DNA of 64,000 bases from Aquabacterium sp. A3 (GTDB taxonomy: Bacteria > Pseudomonadota > Gammaproteobacteria > Burkholderiales > Burkholderiaceae_C), in assembly GCF_038069945.1 (NCBI RefSeq), contig NZ_JBBPEV010000001.1, forward strand, positions 1,612,001-1,676,000, given 5' to 3'. A program made the position numbers and the translations under genes. The notes under the pieces were generated by a model. The model worked only from the letters and a program-made list of their open reading frames with translations. It was not told the origin of the DNA and ran no database searches. Shown here one piece after another: positions 28,674 through 37,931 of this stretch (within the stretch, counting starts at the first letter, position 1; each line of letters opens with the position of its first letter).

Positions 28674-28724
28674 GTGTCAACGCTGTGTCGGTGCCATGTC
28701 ATGCCGGTGTCAGACCCTGGTCAT
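28674..28724 (+). promoter_or_regulatory. Five-unit TGTCA array with 11-nt period, candidate Pho boxes
   Basis: Five 7-mers separated by exactly 4 nt: GTGTCAA, GTGTCGG, ATGTCAT, GTGTCAG, TGGTCAT (starting at 28674, 28685, 28696, 28707 and 28718). The PhoB half-site is CTGTCAT with the same 11-nt period. The array sits in the 308-nt gap (28600-28907) between the phytase-esterase-like gene and a chemoreceptor gene; I see nothing else defensible in that gap beyond a perfect TTGACA at 28724-28729. The repeats read on the plus strand, towards the chemoreceptor, so which gene is controlled is open. Confidence 0.5.
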
Positions 28725-28907
28725 TGACAGGGATTGGACAAGCAGCCTCGCCTGAAGGCCTGCATCGAAATGGTGCGTCTAAGCCGTGTTTATGGGGCAT
28801 CAAGGTGAACAAACCCGTGTCGATACTGCGTCAGGCGTCACGAACCCGGGCCGGCCAGGCCATGCGAGCAGGTCGTGCGCGCTGTCACTTCACCTGAGGA
28901 GTTTTTC

Positions 28908-30470
28908 ATGCTCGCAAGAATGTCGATTGCCAACCGGCTGTACCTGGGCTTTGGCCTGCTGATCGTGCTGATGGTGGCCGTGACCACCGTGGCCACCCGG
29001 CAGGTGTCCTCCATCCGGCATGCCCTGACAGAAAACAGCCAGATCAATGTGCCAATCCAGCGCTACGCGATCAACTTTCGGGGCTCGGCCCACGACCGCT
29101 CCATCGCCATCCGCGACGAGGTGCTGGCCCAGAATGCGGCCGATCGCCAGCGCGAGGCCGAGCGCATCAACGAGTTGGCCAGCTTCTACGCCAAGTCGGC
29201 CACGCCGCTGGAGGCCTTGATCGAGGCCCCGGATGCCGACCCGGCCCTCAAGGCGCTCTACGCCGACATTCAGGACATTGAGCAACGCACGGTGAGCACC
29301 ACCCAGGCCATTCAGCGCCTGCTGGAAGAAGGTCGTGCCGATGAAGCGCAGGCACGCCTGTGGCAAGACGCCAAACCACAGTACGAGGCGTGGCTGGCGG
29401 CCATCAACCGACTCATCGACCACCAGGAGGCGCAAATCCAGGCGCAGGGCCAGCTGGCGCTGCAACAGGCCTCCAGCTTCCTGATGGTGATGCTGGGCAC
29501 CGTGGCCCTGGCGCTGCTGGTCAGCGGCCCCACCGCCTGGCGCATCAGCCGCAGTGTGCTCAACCAGCTGGGCGCCGAACCTGCCCAACTGGAGGCCGTG
29601 ACGATGCGCATGGCGCAAGGCGATTTGCAGCCCATCGCCGAAGCGCGGCACGCCCGCCAGGGCAGTGTGCTGGCCTCGCTGGGGGCCATGCAGCAAGACC
29701 TGTCCCGACTGGTGGGGCAAGTGCGCGCGGCCGCCGGCAACGTGGCCGAGGGCACCACGCAGATCGCCTCGGGCAACACGGACCTGAGCCGCCGCACCGA
29801 GGCCCAGGCCAGCAGCCTGCAGCAAACCGCCAGTGCCACACAGCAATTGGCCCAGGCGGTGGAGACCAACGCAGAAACCGCCACCCAGGCCAATCTGGTG
29901 GCCGGCAAGGCCTCGCAAGCGGCCACCAAGGGCGGGATGGTGGTCAGCGATGTGGTGCAAACCATGCGCGACATTCATGAATCGTCGCGCAAGATCGCCG
30001 ACATCATTGGCGTGATCGATGGCATCGCGTTTCAGACCAACATCCTGGCCTTGAACGCCGCCGTGGAAGCCGCCCGTGCCGGTGAGCAGGGCCGCGGCTT
30101 TGCGGTGGTGGCTTCAGAGGTGCGAGGGCTGGCGCAACGCTCGGCCAACGCCGCGCGCGAGATCAAGGACCTCATCCACAACAGCCTGAGCAAGGTGGAA
30201 AACGGCTCCACCCTGGTGGAGAACGCCGGCCAGGCGATGGACGAGATCGTCACCCAGGTGCAGCAGGTGACGACGCTCATCACCCGCATCACCAACGCCT
30301 CGGTGGAGCAACAGTCGGGCATCTCGCAGGTGGGGCAGGCGCTGCAGGTGCTGAACCAGACCACCCAGCAAAACGCCGACCTGGTGCAGCAAAGCGCCAG
30401 TGCCTCGGGGCACCTTCAGAGCCAGGCCAGCGAACTGGCCAACACCGTCAAGGTGTTCAAGTTGGGTTGA
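28908..30470 (+). CDS. Methyl-accepting chemotaxis protein
   Basis: 520 residues from ATG 28908, which has GAGGAG 8 nt upstream. TM1 lies near 13-32 ([20 protein letters not shown]), with a helical periplasmic domain between about 35 and 190 and TM2 at about 191-213. The HAMP region is divergent, with a long [21 protein letters not shown] linker, and the signalling tip [31 protein letters not shown] is canonical. No C-terminal CheR-binding pentapeptide. Its end overlaps the convergent methyltransferase gene by 14 nt. If the upstream Pho-box-like array drives this gene, phosphate-related taxis would be possible. Confidence 0.94.
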   Translation: MLARMSIANRLYLGFGLLIVLMVAVTTVATRQVSSIRHALTENSQINVPIQRYAINFRGSAHDRSIAIRDEVLAQNAADRQREAERINELASFYAKSATPLEALIEAPDADPALKALYADIQDIEQRTVSTTQAIQRLLEEGRADEAQARLWQDAKPQYEAWLAAINRLIDHQEAQIQAQGQLALQQASSFLMVMLGTVALALLVSGPTAWRISRSVLNQLGAEPAQLEAVTMRMAQGDLQPIAEARHARQGSVLASLGAMQQDLSRLVGQVRAAAGNVAEGTTQIASGNTDLSRRTEAQASSLQQTASATQQLAQAVETNAETATQANLVAGKASQAATKGGMVVSDVVQTMRDIHESSRKIADIIGVIDGIAFQTNILALNAAVEAARAGEQGRGFAVVASEVRGLAQRSANAAREIKDLIHNSLSKVENGSTLVENAGQAMDEIVTQVQQVTTLITRITNASVEQQSGISQVGQALQVLNQTTQQNADLVQQSASASGHLQSQASELANTVKVFKLG

Positions 30471-31671
30471 GCCGCGCCCCCAGGCGCCACAGCGAGGTCA
30501 GCTCCCGCGAGCGCGCCGCGTGCAGCGGGTCGTCGCGGTCTTGCGCCTTGCCATGGCGTGGTCGGGTGTCCAGCCGTCCCAGCACCTGCAGGCCGGCCTG
30601 CTCGATCCACTGCTGCAACTGCCCCGGCGGCCGCAGGCCCAGGTGCTCGGCCAGGTCCGACAAGATGAGCCAGGCCTCGCCGCCGGGCAGCAGGCGCGCC
30701 GCCACGCCATTCAGAAAGCCACGCAGCATGCGGTGATCGGGGTCGTAGATTGCCTGCTCGACCGCGCTGCTGGGCTTGCCAGGCAGCCACGGCGGGTTGC
30801 ACACGATCAGGGCCGAGCACCCCTCGTCGGCCGGAGGAAACAGGTCGCATGCTGTCAGGCGCACGCGCTCACGCAGGCCCAGGCGGCGCAGGTTGTCGTC
30901 GGCGCAGGCCAGGGCGCGAGGCGCCAGCTCGGTGGCCACCACCTGCGGCACGCCCCGGCGCAGCAGCACGGCGGCCAGCACGCCCGTGCCGGTGCCAATG
31001 TCCCAGGCGGCCGCCTCGGGGCCCGCCAGGTCGAGGGCCGCAGGCACAGGGGCCTGGGCCACCAGGTCAAGGTACTCACCCCGCACCGGCGAAAACACGC
31101 CATGGTGGGGGTGGATGTGTGCGCCGCCCAACGCGGCCACAGGCACGCCTTTCTTGCGCCACTCGTGCGCTCCCACCACCCCTTGCAACTCGCGCAAGGG
31201 CACCACCGCCGGGCCCTGTGCGGGCCCATAAGCCTCGGTGCAAGCCAGGCGCACATCGGGCGCGCGGCGCAGCAGGATGCCGTGGTCCGCCTCCAGCGGG
31301 ATCAACACCCGCGACAAGATGCGCGCACGCTCGGCCTGCGCCTTGCGGTGCAGGTGAAAGACCTGGGTGATGTCGGCGTGGCCATCGGCAGCCCCGACTG
31401 CGGGCGCGGGCTTGCGCTGCGGACGCTTGTCCATGCGTTTGTCCATCCGGCGCCCCAGGGCCTGCAGCAACTGCCTGGCATTCTGATAGTCGCCCTGCCA
31501 CAGCAAGCCCGTGCCTTCGCACGCCAGCCGGTAGGCCCGGTCGGCCGAGATCGTGTCGTCGGCCAGCACCACCGTCTTGGGGGGCGGGGCACCGGTTTCG
31601 CTGAGCCAGCGCAGACTGCAGGGCTGGCCGTCCAGCGTCACGTGCACACAGGGGGCGTCAAGGTCATTCAT
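30457..31671 (-). CDS. Class I SAM-dependent methyltransferase with NPPW motif
   Basis: 404 residues from ATG 31671 ([15 protein letters not shown]). The Rossmann methyltransferase core lies in the C-terminal half: motif [15 protein letters not shown], the acidic [15 protein letters not shown], and motif [14 protein letters not shown], which is typical of N-methyltransferases acting on Gln or on RNA/DNA bases (HemK/RsmC-like). The N-terminal 180 residues are a separate domain with a Lys/Arg-rich linker ([15 protein letters not shown]). Target unknown. It overlaps the chemoreceptor's 3' end and is divergent from the oxidoreductase gene. Confidence 0.87.
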   Translation of the reverse strand: MNDLDAPCVHVTLDGQPCSLRWLSETGAPPPKTVVLADDTISADRAYRLACEGTGLLWQGDYQNARQLLQALGRRMDKRMDKRPQRKPAPAVGAADGHADITQVFHLHRKAQAERARILSRVLIPLEADHGILLRRAPDVRLACTEAYGPAQGPAVVPLRELQGVVGAHEWRKKGVPVAALGGAHIHPHHGVFSPVRGEYLDLVAQAPVPAALDLAGPEAAAWDIGTGTGVLAAVLLRRGVPQVVATELAPRALACADDNLRRLGLRERVRLTACDLFPPADEGCSALIVCNPPWLPGKPSSAVEQAIYDPDHRMLRGFLNGVAARLLPGGEAWLILSDLAEHLGLRPPGQLQQWIEQAGLQVLGRLDTRPRHGKAQDRDDPLHAARSRELTSLWRLGARLNPT

Positions 31672-31756
31672 GCAGCGGCATGGTAGCGGCGAATGGCAGC
31701 GTTCACCGGCAATCTGTGCCACAGTCACTGCACGATCATCACCACCGGCCACCCTG

Positions 31757-33823
31757 ATGAGCACGCCCACCACCCCACCCCACACGGTCACCGTCCGTGG
31801 CGCCTGCCCGCACGACTGCCCCGACACCTGCGCCCTGCTGACCACCGTGCAAGACGGCGTGGCCATCAAGGTGCAGGGCGACCCCGCCCATGCGCAAACC
31901 GGCGGTGTGCTGTGCACCAAGGTGTCGCGCTACACCGAGCGCACCTACCACCCTGATCGCGTGCTGCACCCGCTCAAGCGCGTGGGCCCCAAGGGCTCGG
32001 GGCAGTTCGTTCAAGTCAGTTGGGATGAGGCCCTGGACGACATCGCCCAGCGGCTGGCCGCCATCGCCGCACGCGACCCCGAGGCCATCCTGCCCTACAG
32101 CTACGCCGGCACCATGGGCCTGGTGCAGGGCGAAAGCATGGACCGCCGCTTCTTTCATCAACTGGGCGCCTCGCTGCTGGAGCGCACCATCTGCGCCTCG
32201 GCCGGCGGCATGGGGCTGGTGCACAGCATCGGCGCCAAGGTGGGCATGAAGGTGGAGCAGTTCGTGCACAGCCACCTCATCCTGATCTGGGGCGGCAACC
32301 CCGTGGGCAGCAGCCTGCACTTCTGGCGCTATGCGCAAGAGGCCAAGCGCCGTGGCGCGCGCCTGGTGTGCATCGACCCACGCCGCACCGAAACCGCCGA
32401 GAAGTGCCACCAGCACATCGCCCTGCGGCCCGGCACCGATGCGGCCCTGGCGCTGGCCATGATGCACGAGCTGATCACCCACGACTGGCTGGACCACGAC
32501 TACATCGCCCAGCACACCACGGGCTGGCCCGCGCTGCGCGAACGCGCCCTGCAGTGGACGCCCGAGCGCGCCGCCCAGGTGTGCGGCATCGAAGCCGATG
32601 TGATCCGCGAGCTGGCCCAGGCCTGGGGCACCACGCGGCCCGCAGCCATCCGCCTGAACTACGGCATGCAGCGCACGCGTGGGGGTGGCAACGCCGTGCG
32701 GGCCGTGGCCTGCCTGCCCGCCCTCACCGGCGCCTGGCGCGAGGCCGCCGGTGGCTTGCTGATGAGCGCTTCAGGCCACTTCCCGGTGCAGCGCGATGCG
32801 CTGGGGCGCCCCGATCTGTTGGGCGAACGGCTGCCGCGCAGCATCAACATGTCCACCATCGGCGATGCGCTGCTGGGCCTGCAGCCCGACACCGCCCAGC
32901 GCCCCATCGAGGCCCTGGTGGTCTACAACAGCAACCCGCTGGCGGTGGCGCCTGAATCGGCCAAGGTGGCGCGCGGCCTGATGCGTGACGACCTGTTCAC
33001 CGTGGTGCTGGAGCACTTCATGACCGACACGGCCGATCTGGCCGACTACGTGCTGCCCGCCACCACCCAACTGGAGCATTGGGATGTGCACGCCTCGTAT
33101 GGCCACACCGATGTGCTGCTGAACCGCCCAGCCATCGCGCCCGTGGGCGAAGCCCGGCCCAACACCGCCATCTTCAGGGCCCTGGCGCAGCGCATGGGGC
33201 CCGCCTGGGGTTTTGACCAACCCTGCTTTGCCGATGACGACGAGGCCCTGTGCCGACAGGCCTATGGCGGGGCGATCGACTTCGAGCAGTTACTGGCCCA
33301 CGGCCATGTGACCCTGCCCGTGCCGGATGCACCGTTTGCGCAAGGCGGCTTTCCGACGCCGTCGGGGCGCTTCGAGTTGTTCAGCGAGCGGCTGGCCGTG
33401 CAAGGCCTGGATGGCCTGCCCGACTTCCTGCCCAACCACGAAACGCCTCAGGCCGGCGGCCGCCATCCCCTGGCCATGATCTCGCCGCCGGCGCGCAACT
33501 TCTTGAATTCGAGCTTTGCCAACCTGAAAAGCCTGCGCGACATCGAACGCACGCCCGTGCTGGAGATCCACCCCGACGATGCGGCGCCACGCGGCATCCA
33601 CGATGGCGACCCGGTGCGGGTGTTCAACGACCGGGGCGAGTACCACTGCACGGCGGTGGTGGGCCCGCGCGCACGCCCTGGCGTGGTCAATGGCCTGGGC
33701 ATCTGGTGGCGCAAGGACGGCCCCAAGGGCACCAATGTGAACGAGCTCACCAGCCAGCACCTGACCGACCTGGGCCAGGCGCCCACGTTTTACGACTGTG
33801 CCGTGGAGGTGGCACGGGCCTGA
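31757..33823 (+). CDS. Cytoplasmic molybdopterin-dependent oxidoreductase
   Basis: 688 residues from ATG 31757. The N-terminal [4Fe-4S] site is intact (GACPHDCPDTCALL, then GGVLCTKVSRY). The molybdopterin domains follow (GESMDRRFFHQLGASLLERT, LILIWGGNPVGSSLHFWRYA, VCIDPRRTETA), with the dinucleotide-binding domain at the C-terminus (DGDPVRVFNDRGEYHCTAVV). No Tat signal, so it is cytosolic. It is DMSO-reductase-superfamily, formate-dehydrogenase-like; the substrate is not identifiable. A molybdate/tungstate-type importer and a MOSC protein lie about 15 kb away. Confidence 0.93.
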   Translation: MSTPTTPPHTVTVRGACPHDCPDTCALLTTVQDGVAIKVQGDPAHAQTGGVLCTKVSRYTERTYHPDRVLHPLKRVGPKGSGQFVQVSWDEALDDIAQRLAAIAARDPEAILPYSYAGTMGLVQGESMDRRFFHQLGASLLERTICASAGGMGLVHSIGAKVGMKVEQFVHSHLILIWGGNPVGSSLHFWRYAQEAKRRGARLVCIDPRRTETAEKCHQHIALRPGTDAALALAMMHELITHDWLDHDYIAQHTTGWPALRERALQWTPERAAQVCGIEADVIRELAQAWGTTRPAAIRLNYGMQRTRGGGNAVRAVACLPALTGAWREAAGGLLMSASGHFPVQRDALGRPDLLGERLPRSINMSTIGDALLGLQPDTAQRPIEALVVYNSNPLAVAPESAKVARGLMRDDLFTVVLEHFMTDTADLADYVLPATTQLEHWDVHASYGHTDVLLNRPAIAPVGEARPNTAIFRALAQRMGPAWGFDQPCFADDDEALCRQAYGGAIDFEQLLAHGHVTLPVPDAPFAQGGFPTPSGRFELFSERLAVQGLDGLPDFLPNHETPQAGGRHPLAMISPPARNFLNSSFANLKSLRDIERTPVLEIHPDDAAPRGIHDGDPVRVFNDRGEYHCTAVVGPRARPGVVNGLGIWWRKDGPKGTNVNELTSQHLTDLGQAPTFYDCAVEVARA

Positions 33824-35070
33824 GCCCACCAGCGCAGGGCGCCCTGCCCCACCCAGCGCCCATGGGCCAAGGCGGCCGTGAGCAGGTAGCCGCCCGTGGG
33901 GGCTTCCCAATCCAGCATCTCGCCAGAGCAAAACACCCCGGGCAGGGCCTGCAGCATGCCCTCAGGGGTCATGGCCTCCAGCAGCACGCCGCCGGCGGTG
34001 CTGATGGCCTCGTCCACGGGCCGGGTGGCCACCAGCGTCAACGGCAAGGCCTTGAGGGCCAGCGCCAGCCTCAGGGCGTCGTCCACCCCGTGTGGGCCCA
34101 GCACTTCGTGCAGCAACGCCAGCTTCAAGGGCGGCAAACCCAGCACGCTCTTGAGGTGCGTGGTCCAGCTGCGCGGGCCGCGGGGGCGACGCACCAGCTC
34201 CAGCACCTGCTCGGGGCGGTGGTTGGGCAAAAGATCCAGCGTCAGGGTGACGCGGCCCTCGCGTTCGATGGCGTCGCGCAGGCGGGCCGACAGGGCGTAG
34301 ATCAGACTGCCTTCCACGCCCGTGTCGGTCAGCACGAACTCGCCCTGCTGGCGCAGCGCGGCGCCATGGGGCAGGCTGATGGAGGCCACCACGGGCTTCA
34401 CCGGCTGCCCCGCAAAACGCTCACGCAGGAAGGGGCTCCAGCCACCGGCCACCTCGAAACCACAGTTGGAGGGCTTGAGCGGCGCCAGCCCCACCCCCCG
34501 CTGCGCCAGCACCGGCCACCAGGCGCCGTCCGAGCCCAGCCGGGCCCAGCTGGCCCCGCCCAGGGCCAGCACCACGATGTCGGCCCGACGGGTGCTGCGC
34601 CCCGCAGATGAATCGAACACCAGACCACCATCGTCTTGCCAGCCCAGCCAGCGATGACGGGTGTGCACCCGCAGGCCCGCGGCACGCAGGCGCGACAACC
34701 ACGCCCGCAGCAAGGGGGCGGCCTTCATGTCGGTGGGAAACACCCGGCCCGAGGTGCCCACGAAGGTGCTGATGCCCAGGCCGTGCACCCACTCGCGCAA
34801 GGCCTCCGGACCAAACCCATCCAGCCAGGGACGCACGCGCTCGGCGCGCTCGGCATAGCGCGTCACGAAACGATCGTAGGGTTCAGCGTGGGTGAGGTTG
34901 AGCCCCCCGCGCCCCGCCAGCAGGAACTTGCGCCCCACCGAGGGCATGGCGTCGAACAGCTCGACCTGGGCGCCACCTTGCAAAAGGGTTTCGGCCGCCA
35001 TCAGGCCTGCAGGCCCGCCTCCCACAATGATGACGTGGGGGGAAGAGACAGGCATGAGGGCATCGGACAT
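33790..35070 (-). CDS. BaiN/HI0933-like NAD(P)/FAD-dependent flavoprotein (TIGR03862 type)
   Basis: 426 residues from ATG 35070. N-terminal FAD-binding Rossmann motif HVIIVGGGPAGLMAAETLLQ with the downstream GRKFLLAGRGGLNLTHAEP signature of this family. It also has GTSGRVFPTDMKAAPLL, ALGGASWARLGSDG and the C-terminal FAD contact FCSGEMLDWEAPTGGYLLT. The physiological reaction of these flavoproteins is not established. It overlaps the convergent molybdo-enzyme gene by 34 nt. Confidence 0.9.
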   Translation of the reverse strand: MSDALMPVSSPHVIIVGGGPAGLMAAETLLQGGAQVELFDAMPSVGRKFLLAGRGGLNLTHAEPYDRFVTRYAERAERVRPWLDGFGPEALREWVHGLGISTFVGTSGRVFPTDMKAAPLLRAWLSRLRAAGLRVHTRHRWLGWQDDGGLVFDSSAGRSTRRADIVVLALGGASWARLGSDGAWWPVLAQRGVGLAPLKPSNCGFEVAGGWSPFLRERFAGQPVKPVVASISLPHGAALRQQGEFVLTDTGVEGSLIYALSARLRDAIEREGRVTLTLDLLPNHRPEQVLELVRRPRGPRSWTTHLKSVLGLPPLKLALLHEVLGPHGVDDALRLALALKALPLTLVATRPVDEAISTAGGVLLEAMTPEGMLQALPGVFCSGEMLDWEAPTGGYLLTAALAHGRWVGQGALRWWAQARATSTAQS

Positions 35071-35209
35071 GGACAAGGGGCACCAGCTGCGGCCAGACCA
35101 CAGCCAAAAGGACAAGTCGCGATGGTAGCGGCGTTTGACGCCCCGCGCCACGCACACACAGGATCACCCCAGACCGGGCCCTTCCATGACTCCGGCACAA
35201 TCCACCCCC

Positions 35210-36523
35210 ATGACCGACGCGCTCACCCCCGACTCGAACGACAGCGCGAGTTTCGACAGCCACTTCCGCGACCCTGGCGAAGCCCCTGCCCACCCACTGG
35301 CCTGGGCACTGGGCCAGCGTGCGCCCTTGATTGAGGCCCTGCGGGGGCTGTTCAGCGGCCCGCAGGCCGGGGTGCAGCTGCGCCTGTGGTGCTTTCTGGA
35401 GCTGGCCAGCCAGCCACAAGGCCGCCTGTCACGCGATGACGTGAACCGGCTCTTTCACATGCTCTTGCCGGATTCGCTGGACAGCGCACTCAAGCGCCTG
35501 CGCGACCTGGACTTGCTCGTGTGGGACGCCACGGCACAGGACTACCACCTCTCTGCCCTGGCGCAGCAGGTGCACGGCCTGCTGGCCAGCCTGAGCACCC
35601 CGCCCCAAGGGGATGCCACCGACGAAATGGCCGACCTGCTGGCCCAGGTGGCCGGCGCCCAGCAACTGGGGCTGGTCAATGCCAACCAGCTCAAGCACCT
35701 GCACGCGCAGCTGGCGCGACTGCACGACGAATTCGGCGAAGCCATTGCCAGCGGCTCGGAAGCGCGCCTGCGCGCCGCCCAGCCCCGCTTTGACCGCGCC
35801 TTGCAACTGGTGGACCGCGCCGGGCAGGCGCTGACGGCCCTCATCCGCGCCGAACACGAAGACACCCGGCTGGAACGAGAGGCCCGGGCCATCGGCCAGG
35901 CCCAGGCCCGGCTGCTGGCCATGGCCAGCCAGTTCACCCGTGCCCTGCAGCAGGCCGACCGCCAGCGCCTGACCCTGGGCTCCACCGGCCTGACCACGTC
36001 AGATGTGCGCGCCTGGCTGCAAAGCCACCCCGCGCTGCACGAGCTGATGGGCGAGGCCCTGAACCTGCCGGTGCGACCGGTGCTGGTCAGCCAGCATGAC
36101 CTGGTGGACGTGGCCGAGGGCGAGTTCGAGCGCGACCGCCCCAACCCGAACCAGGCCACCGGCCTGCCGCCTGCCACGCAAGCCGCCGAGGGCGCCTTGG
36201 ACACCCTGAGCCTGCCCGCCGAGCTGGGTGGCCTGATCGACCAGCTGGCCCGCTGGCACACCCAGGCGCCCCAGCAAGAGCGCCCCCTGGCCGATGCCAT
36301 CCTGGGCGGCCGCTTTGCCCAGGCCGCCTACCGCATGCAATTGATGCCGCTGGTGGGCGACGCCCAGGCCCAGACCCTCAAAGGCCTGACCGGCGATCTG
36401 GCCCGCGCGCCCTGGCGATGGGCGTTTGAAGCCCGCCACCAGACCACCACCGACGAGGCCGTGGCCCTGATCAGCGAAGGCGTGATCAGCCCCCGGCCTG
36501 TTGACGACACCCCTGCCCCATGA
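35210..36523 (+). CDS. MukF/kleisin-like subunit of a condensin-like system
   Basis: 437 residues from ATG 35210; an ATG at 35186 is an alternative, and neither start has a good ribosome-binding site. A GGCACAAT upstream could be a promoter -10. The N-terminal part is a winged-helix-like domain (LRLWCFLELASQPQGRLSRD, SALKRLRDLDLLVWD). A long Ala/Gln/Arg-rich helical region follows (about 140-260), with a C-terminal domain after it. This architecture, and the ATGA coupling to a KITE-like gene with an SMC-like ATPase gene nearby, suggest a kleisin of MukF/MksF type. This is a structural and context argument: no strong sequence signature is visible. Confidence 0.6.
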   Translation: MTDALTPDSNDSASFDSHFRDPGEAPAHPLAWALGQRAPLIEALRGLFSGPQAGVQLRLWCFLELASQPQGRLSRDDVNRLFHMLLPDSLDSALKRLRDLDLLVWDATAQDYHLSALAQQVHGLLASLSTPPQGDATDEMADLLAQVAGAQQLGLVNANQLKHLHAQLARLHDEFGEAIASGSEARLRAAQPRFDRALQLVDRAGQALTALIRAEHEDTRLEREARAIGQAQARLLAMASQFTRALQQADRQRLTLGSTGLTTSDVRAWLQSHPALHELMGEALNLPVRPVLVSQHDLVDVAEGEFERDRPNPNQATGLPPATQAAEGALDTLSLPAELGGLIDQLARWHTQAPQQERPLADAILGGRFAQAAYRMQLMPLVGDAQAQTLKGLTGDLARAPWRWAFEARHQTTTDEAVALISEGVISPRPVDDTPAP

Positions 36524-37254
36524 GCGCACACCTTGACGATGCGGCCCTGCTGGCCGCCGAACTGCTGGCCCGACGCTGGTTGCCCCGGCAACACCCTCGC
36601 GTGAAGCGCGCCCTGATCGATGCCGACCTGTGGGCCGCCACGCAAGAGCGCCTGGCCCAGGTGGGCCTGCGCCTGATCGACAACCTCTACGCCGACCACA
36701 TCGCCGTGGCGCTGCTGCGTCCGGCCGAAGCCGCCGTGTTTGGCGAGGCCGGCCTCAACAGCCACAACAACATCGACCTGCCGCGCGATGCCGTGTCCCT
36801 GCTGGTGGTGCTGTGGGCGCTGATCATCCTGCCCAAGCGCGAACGCCAGCAAGCCCGTGCCGCGCAGGCCGAGGGCGAACTGCAAAACGACATGTTCGGC
36901 AAGGACAAGCCCGTGCCCTCGGCCGCCAGCGTCAGCCCCTTGGTGCCCTACCGGGCCCTGCTGGCCGACTTCGGGGTGCAACTGGGCAAAAAAACCCGTC
37001 TGGACACCAACCTCAAACGCCTGGAACACCACGGCTTCATCACGCGCAAAGGCGAAGACATCGCCGAAGGCCCGCTGCTGGACCTGCTGCTGGACTACGA
37101 CGCCCTGGCCCCACGCATCCTGCAAGGCGCGCTGAGCGACGTGCTCACCCAGGCGCGCGAGCTGTTTGCCCACCTGCCCCAGGCCATGACCCAGCCCCCG
37201 CTGGAAGAGATCATCGAAGACGAGGCTGCGGACGAAGACAGCGCGCCTGCCTGA
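36520..37254 (+). CDS. MukE/KITE-like subunit of a condensin-like system
   Basis: 244 residues. Its ATG overlaps the stop of the kleisin-like gene (ATGA at 36520-36523). It consists of tandem winged-helix-like parts, the second reading LLADFGVQLGKKTRLDTNLK then RLEHHGFITRKGEDIAEGPL. This is the kind of 'difficult-to-read' domain seen in MukE, MksE and JetB. The acidic tail (EEIIEDEAADEDSAPA) is also typical of small condensin partners. Its SMC partner would be the ATPase gene at 40553-43378, now separated by other genes. The assignment is inferred. Confidence 0.6.
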   Translation: MSAHLDDAALLAAELLARRWLPRQHPRVKRALIDADLWAATQERLAQVGLRLIDNLYADHIAVALLRPAEAAVFGEAGLNSHNNIDLPRDAVSLLVVLWALIILPKRERQQARAAQAEGELQNDMFGKDKPVPSAASVSPLVPYRALLADFGVQLGKKTRLDTNLKRLEHHGFITRKGEDIAEGPLLDLLLDYDALAPRILQGALSDVLTQARELFAHLPQAMTQPPLEEIIEDEAADEDSAPA

Positions 37255-37827
37255 TCACTCGCGCAGCGCGTGCAGTAGCAGGGCCATCTGGCCTTCGCTG
37301 AGTGGCGCGTCACTGCCGCTGCGCACGCAGTCCAGCAAGTGGCCATCCACCACCGAGAGCAGCAAACGGGCTCGTGAGCCGGTGTCGCGCAGGCCACAGC
37401 GTGCCAGGGCGGCTTCAGTGGCCGCCAGAAACTGGTCCCTCATCGGGCCCAGGATGGCCGACAGCTCCGGCTCTCTGGACGCCACCAGGAACAGCTCGAA
37501 ACGGGCCACCAGCCGAACCCGCTTGGGCGGCGTCAGCCAATCACGCAGCCGATGCTGCAGCAATGCCAGCAAATCAGCCAAGGCCAAAGGCGTGTCGTGG
37601 CTTGGTGATGCTGCCGCATCGGCGGCCAGATCGGCCAGGTCCAGGGCCACATGGCGAGCCAGCGTCAACTTGAGCAGTTCGAGCCGGGTACGGCAATAAA
37701 ACGAGGTTGATCCAGCCGGCAGGCCCGCCTGGGCGTCAACGGCACGGTGGGTGAGCGCCCTGGCGCCCTGGGTGCCCAGGATGGCCATGGCGGCATCGGC
37801 AATCAGCGTCTTGCGGTCGGGTTCCAT
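37255..37827 (-). CDS. TetR-family repressor
   Basis: 190 residues from ATG 37827 (MEPDRKTLIADAAMAILGTQ). The N-terminal TetR HTH reads ALTHRAVDAQAGLPAGSTSF followed by YCRTRLELL, and an all-helical ligand-binding domain follows. It is divergent from the PhlG-like gene across a 104-nt region that carries two clean inverted repeats (37884-37918). It therefore probably represses that operon and itself. It starts flush against the end of the KITE-like gene, so the whole cassette from here to 40495 looks inserted into the condensin-like locus. Confidence 0.9.
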   Translation of the reverse strand: MEPDRKTLIADAAMAILGTQGARALTHRAVDAQAGLPAGSTSFYCRTRLELLKLTLARHVALDLADLAADAAASPSHDTPLALADLLALLQHRLRDWLTPPKRVRLVARFELFLVASREPELSAILGPMRDQFLAATEAALARCGLRDTGSRARLLLSVVDGHLLDCVRSGSDAPLSEGQMALLLHALRE

Positions 37828-37883
37828 CAGGCGCAAGCGTATCGGGTTTTGCACCACGGGTTTTCACCATCACCCTGCGTCAT

Positions 37884-37918
37884 CTACACCTGTAGAGTTG
37901 ACCTCTACTTTTGTAGAG
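37884..37918. promoter_or_regulatory. Double inverted repeat, candidate TetR operator
   Basis: CTACA-CC-TGTAG (37884-37895) and CTCTAC-TTTT-GTAGAG (37903-37918), with a TTGACC at 37898-37903 between them. The two palindromes share the TGTAGAG/CTCTACA core. They sit between the TetR gene and the PhlG-like gene, close to the latter's ATG, as expected for a repressor site. Confidence 0.6.
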
Positions 37919-37931
37919 AACTGGACACCCC

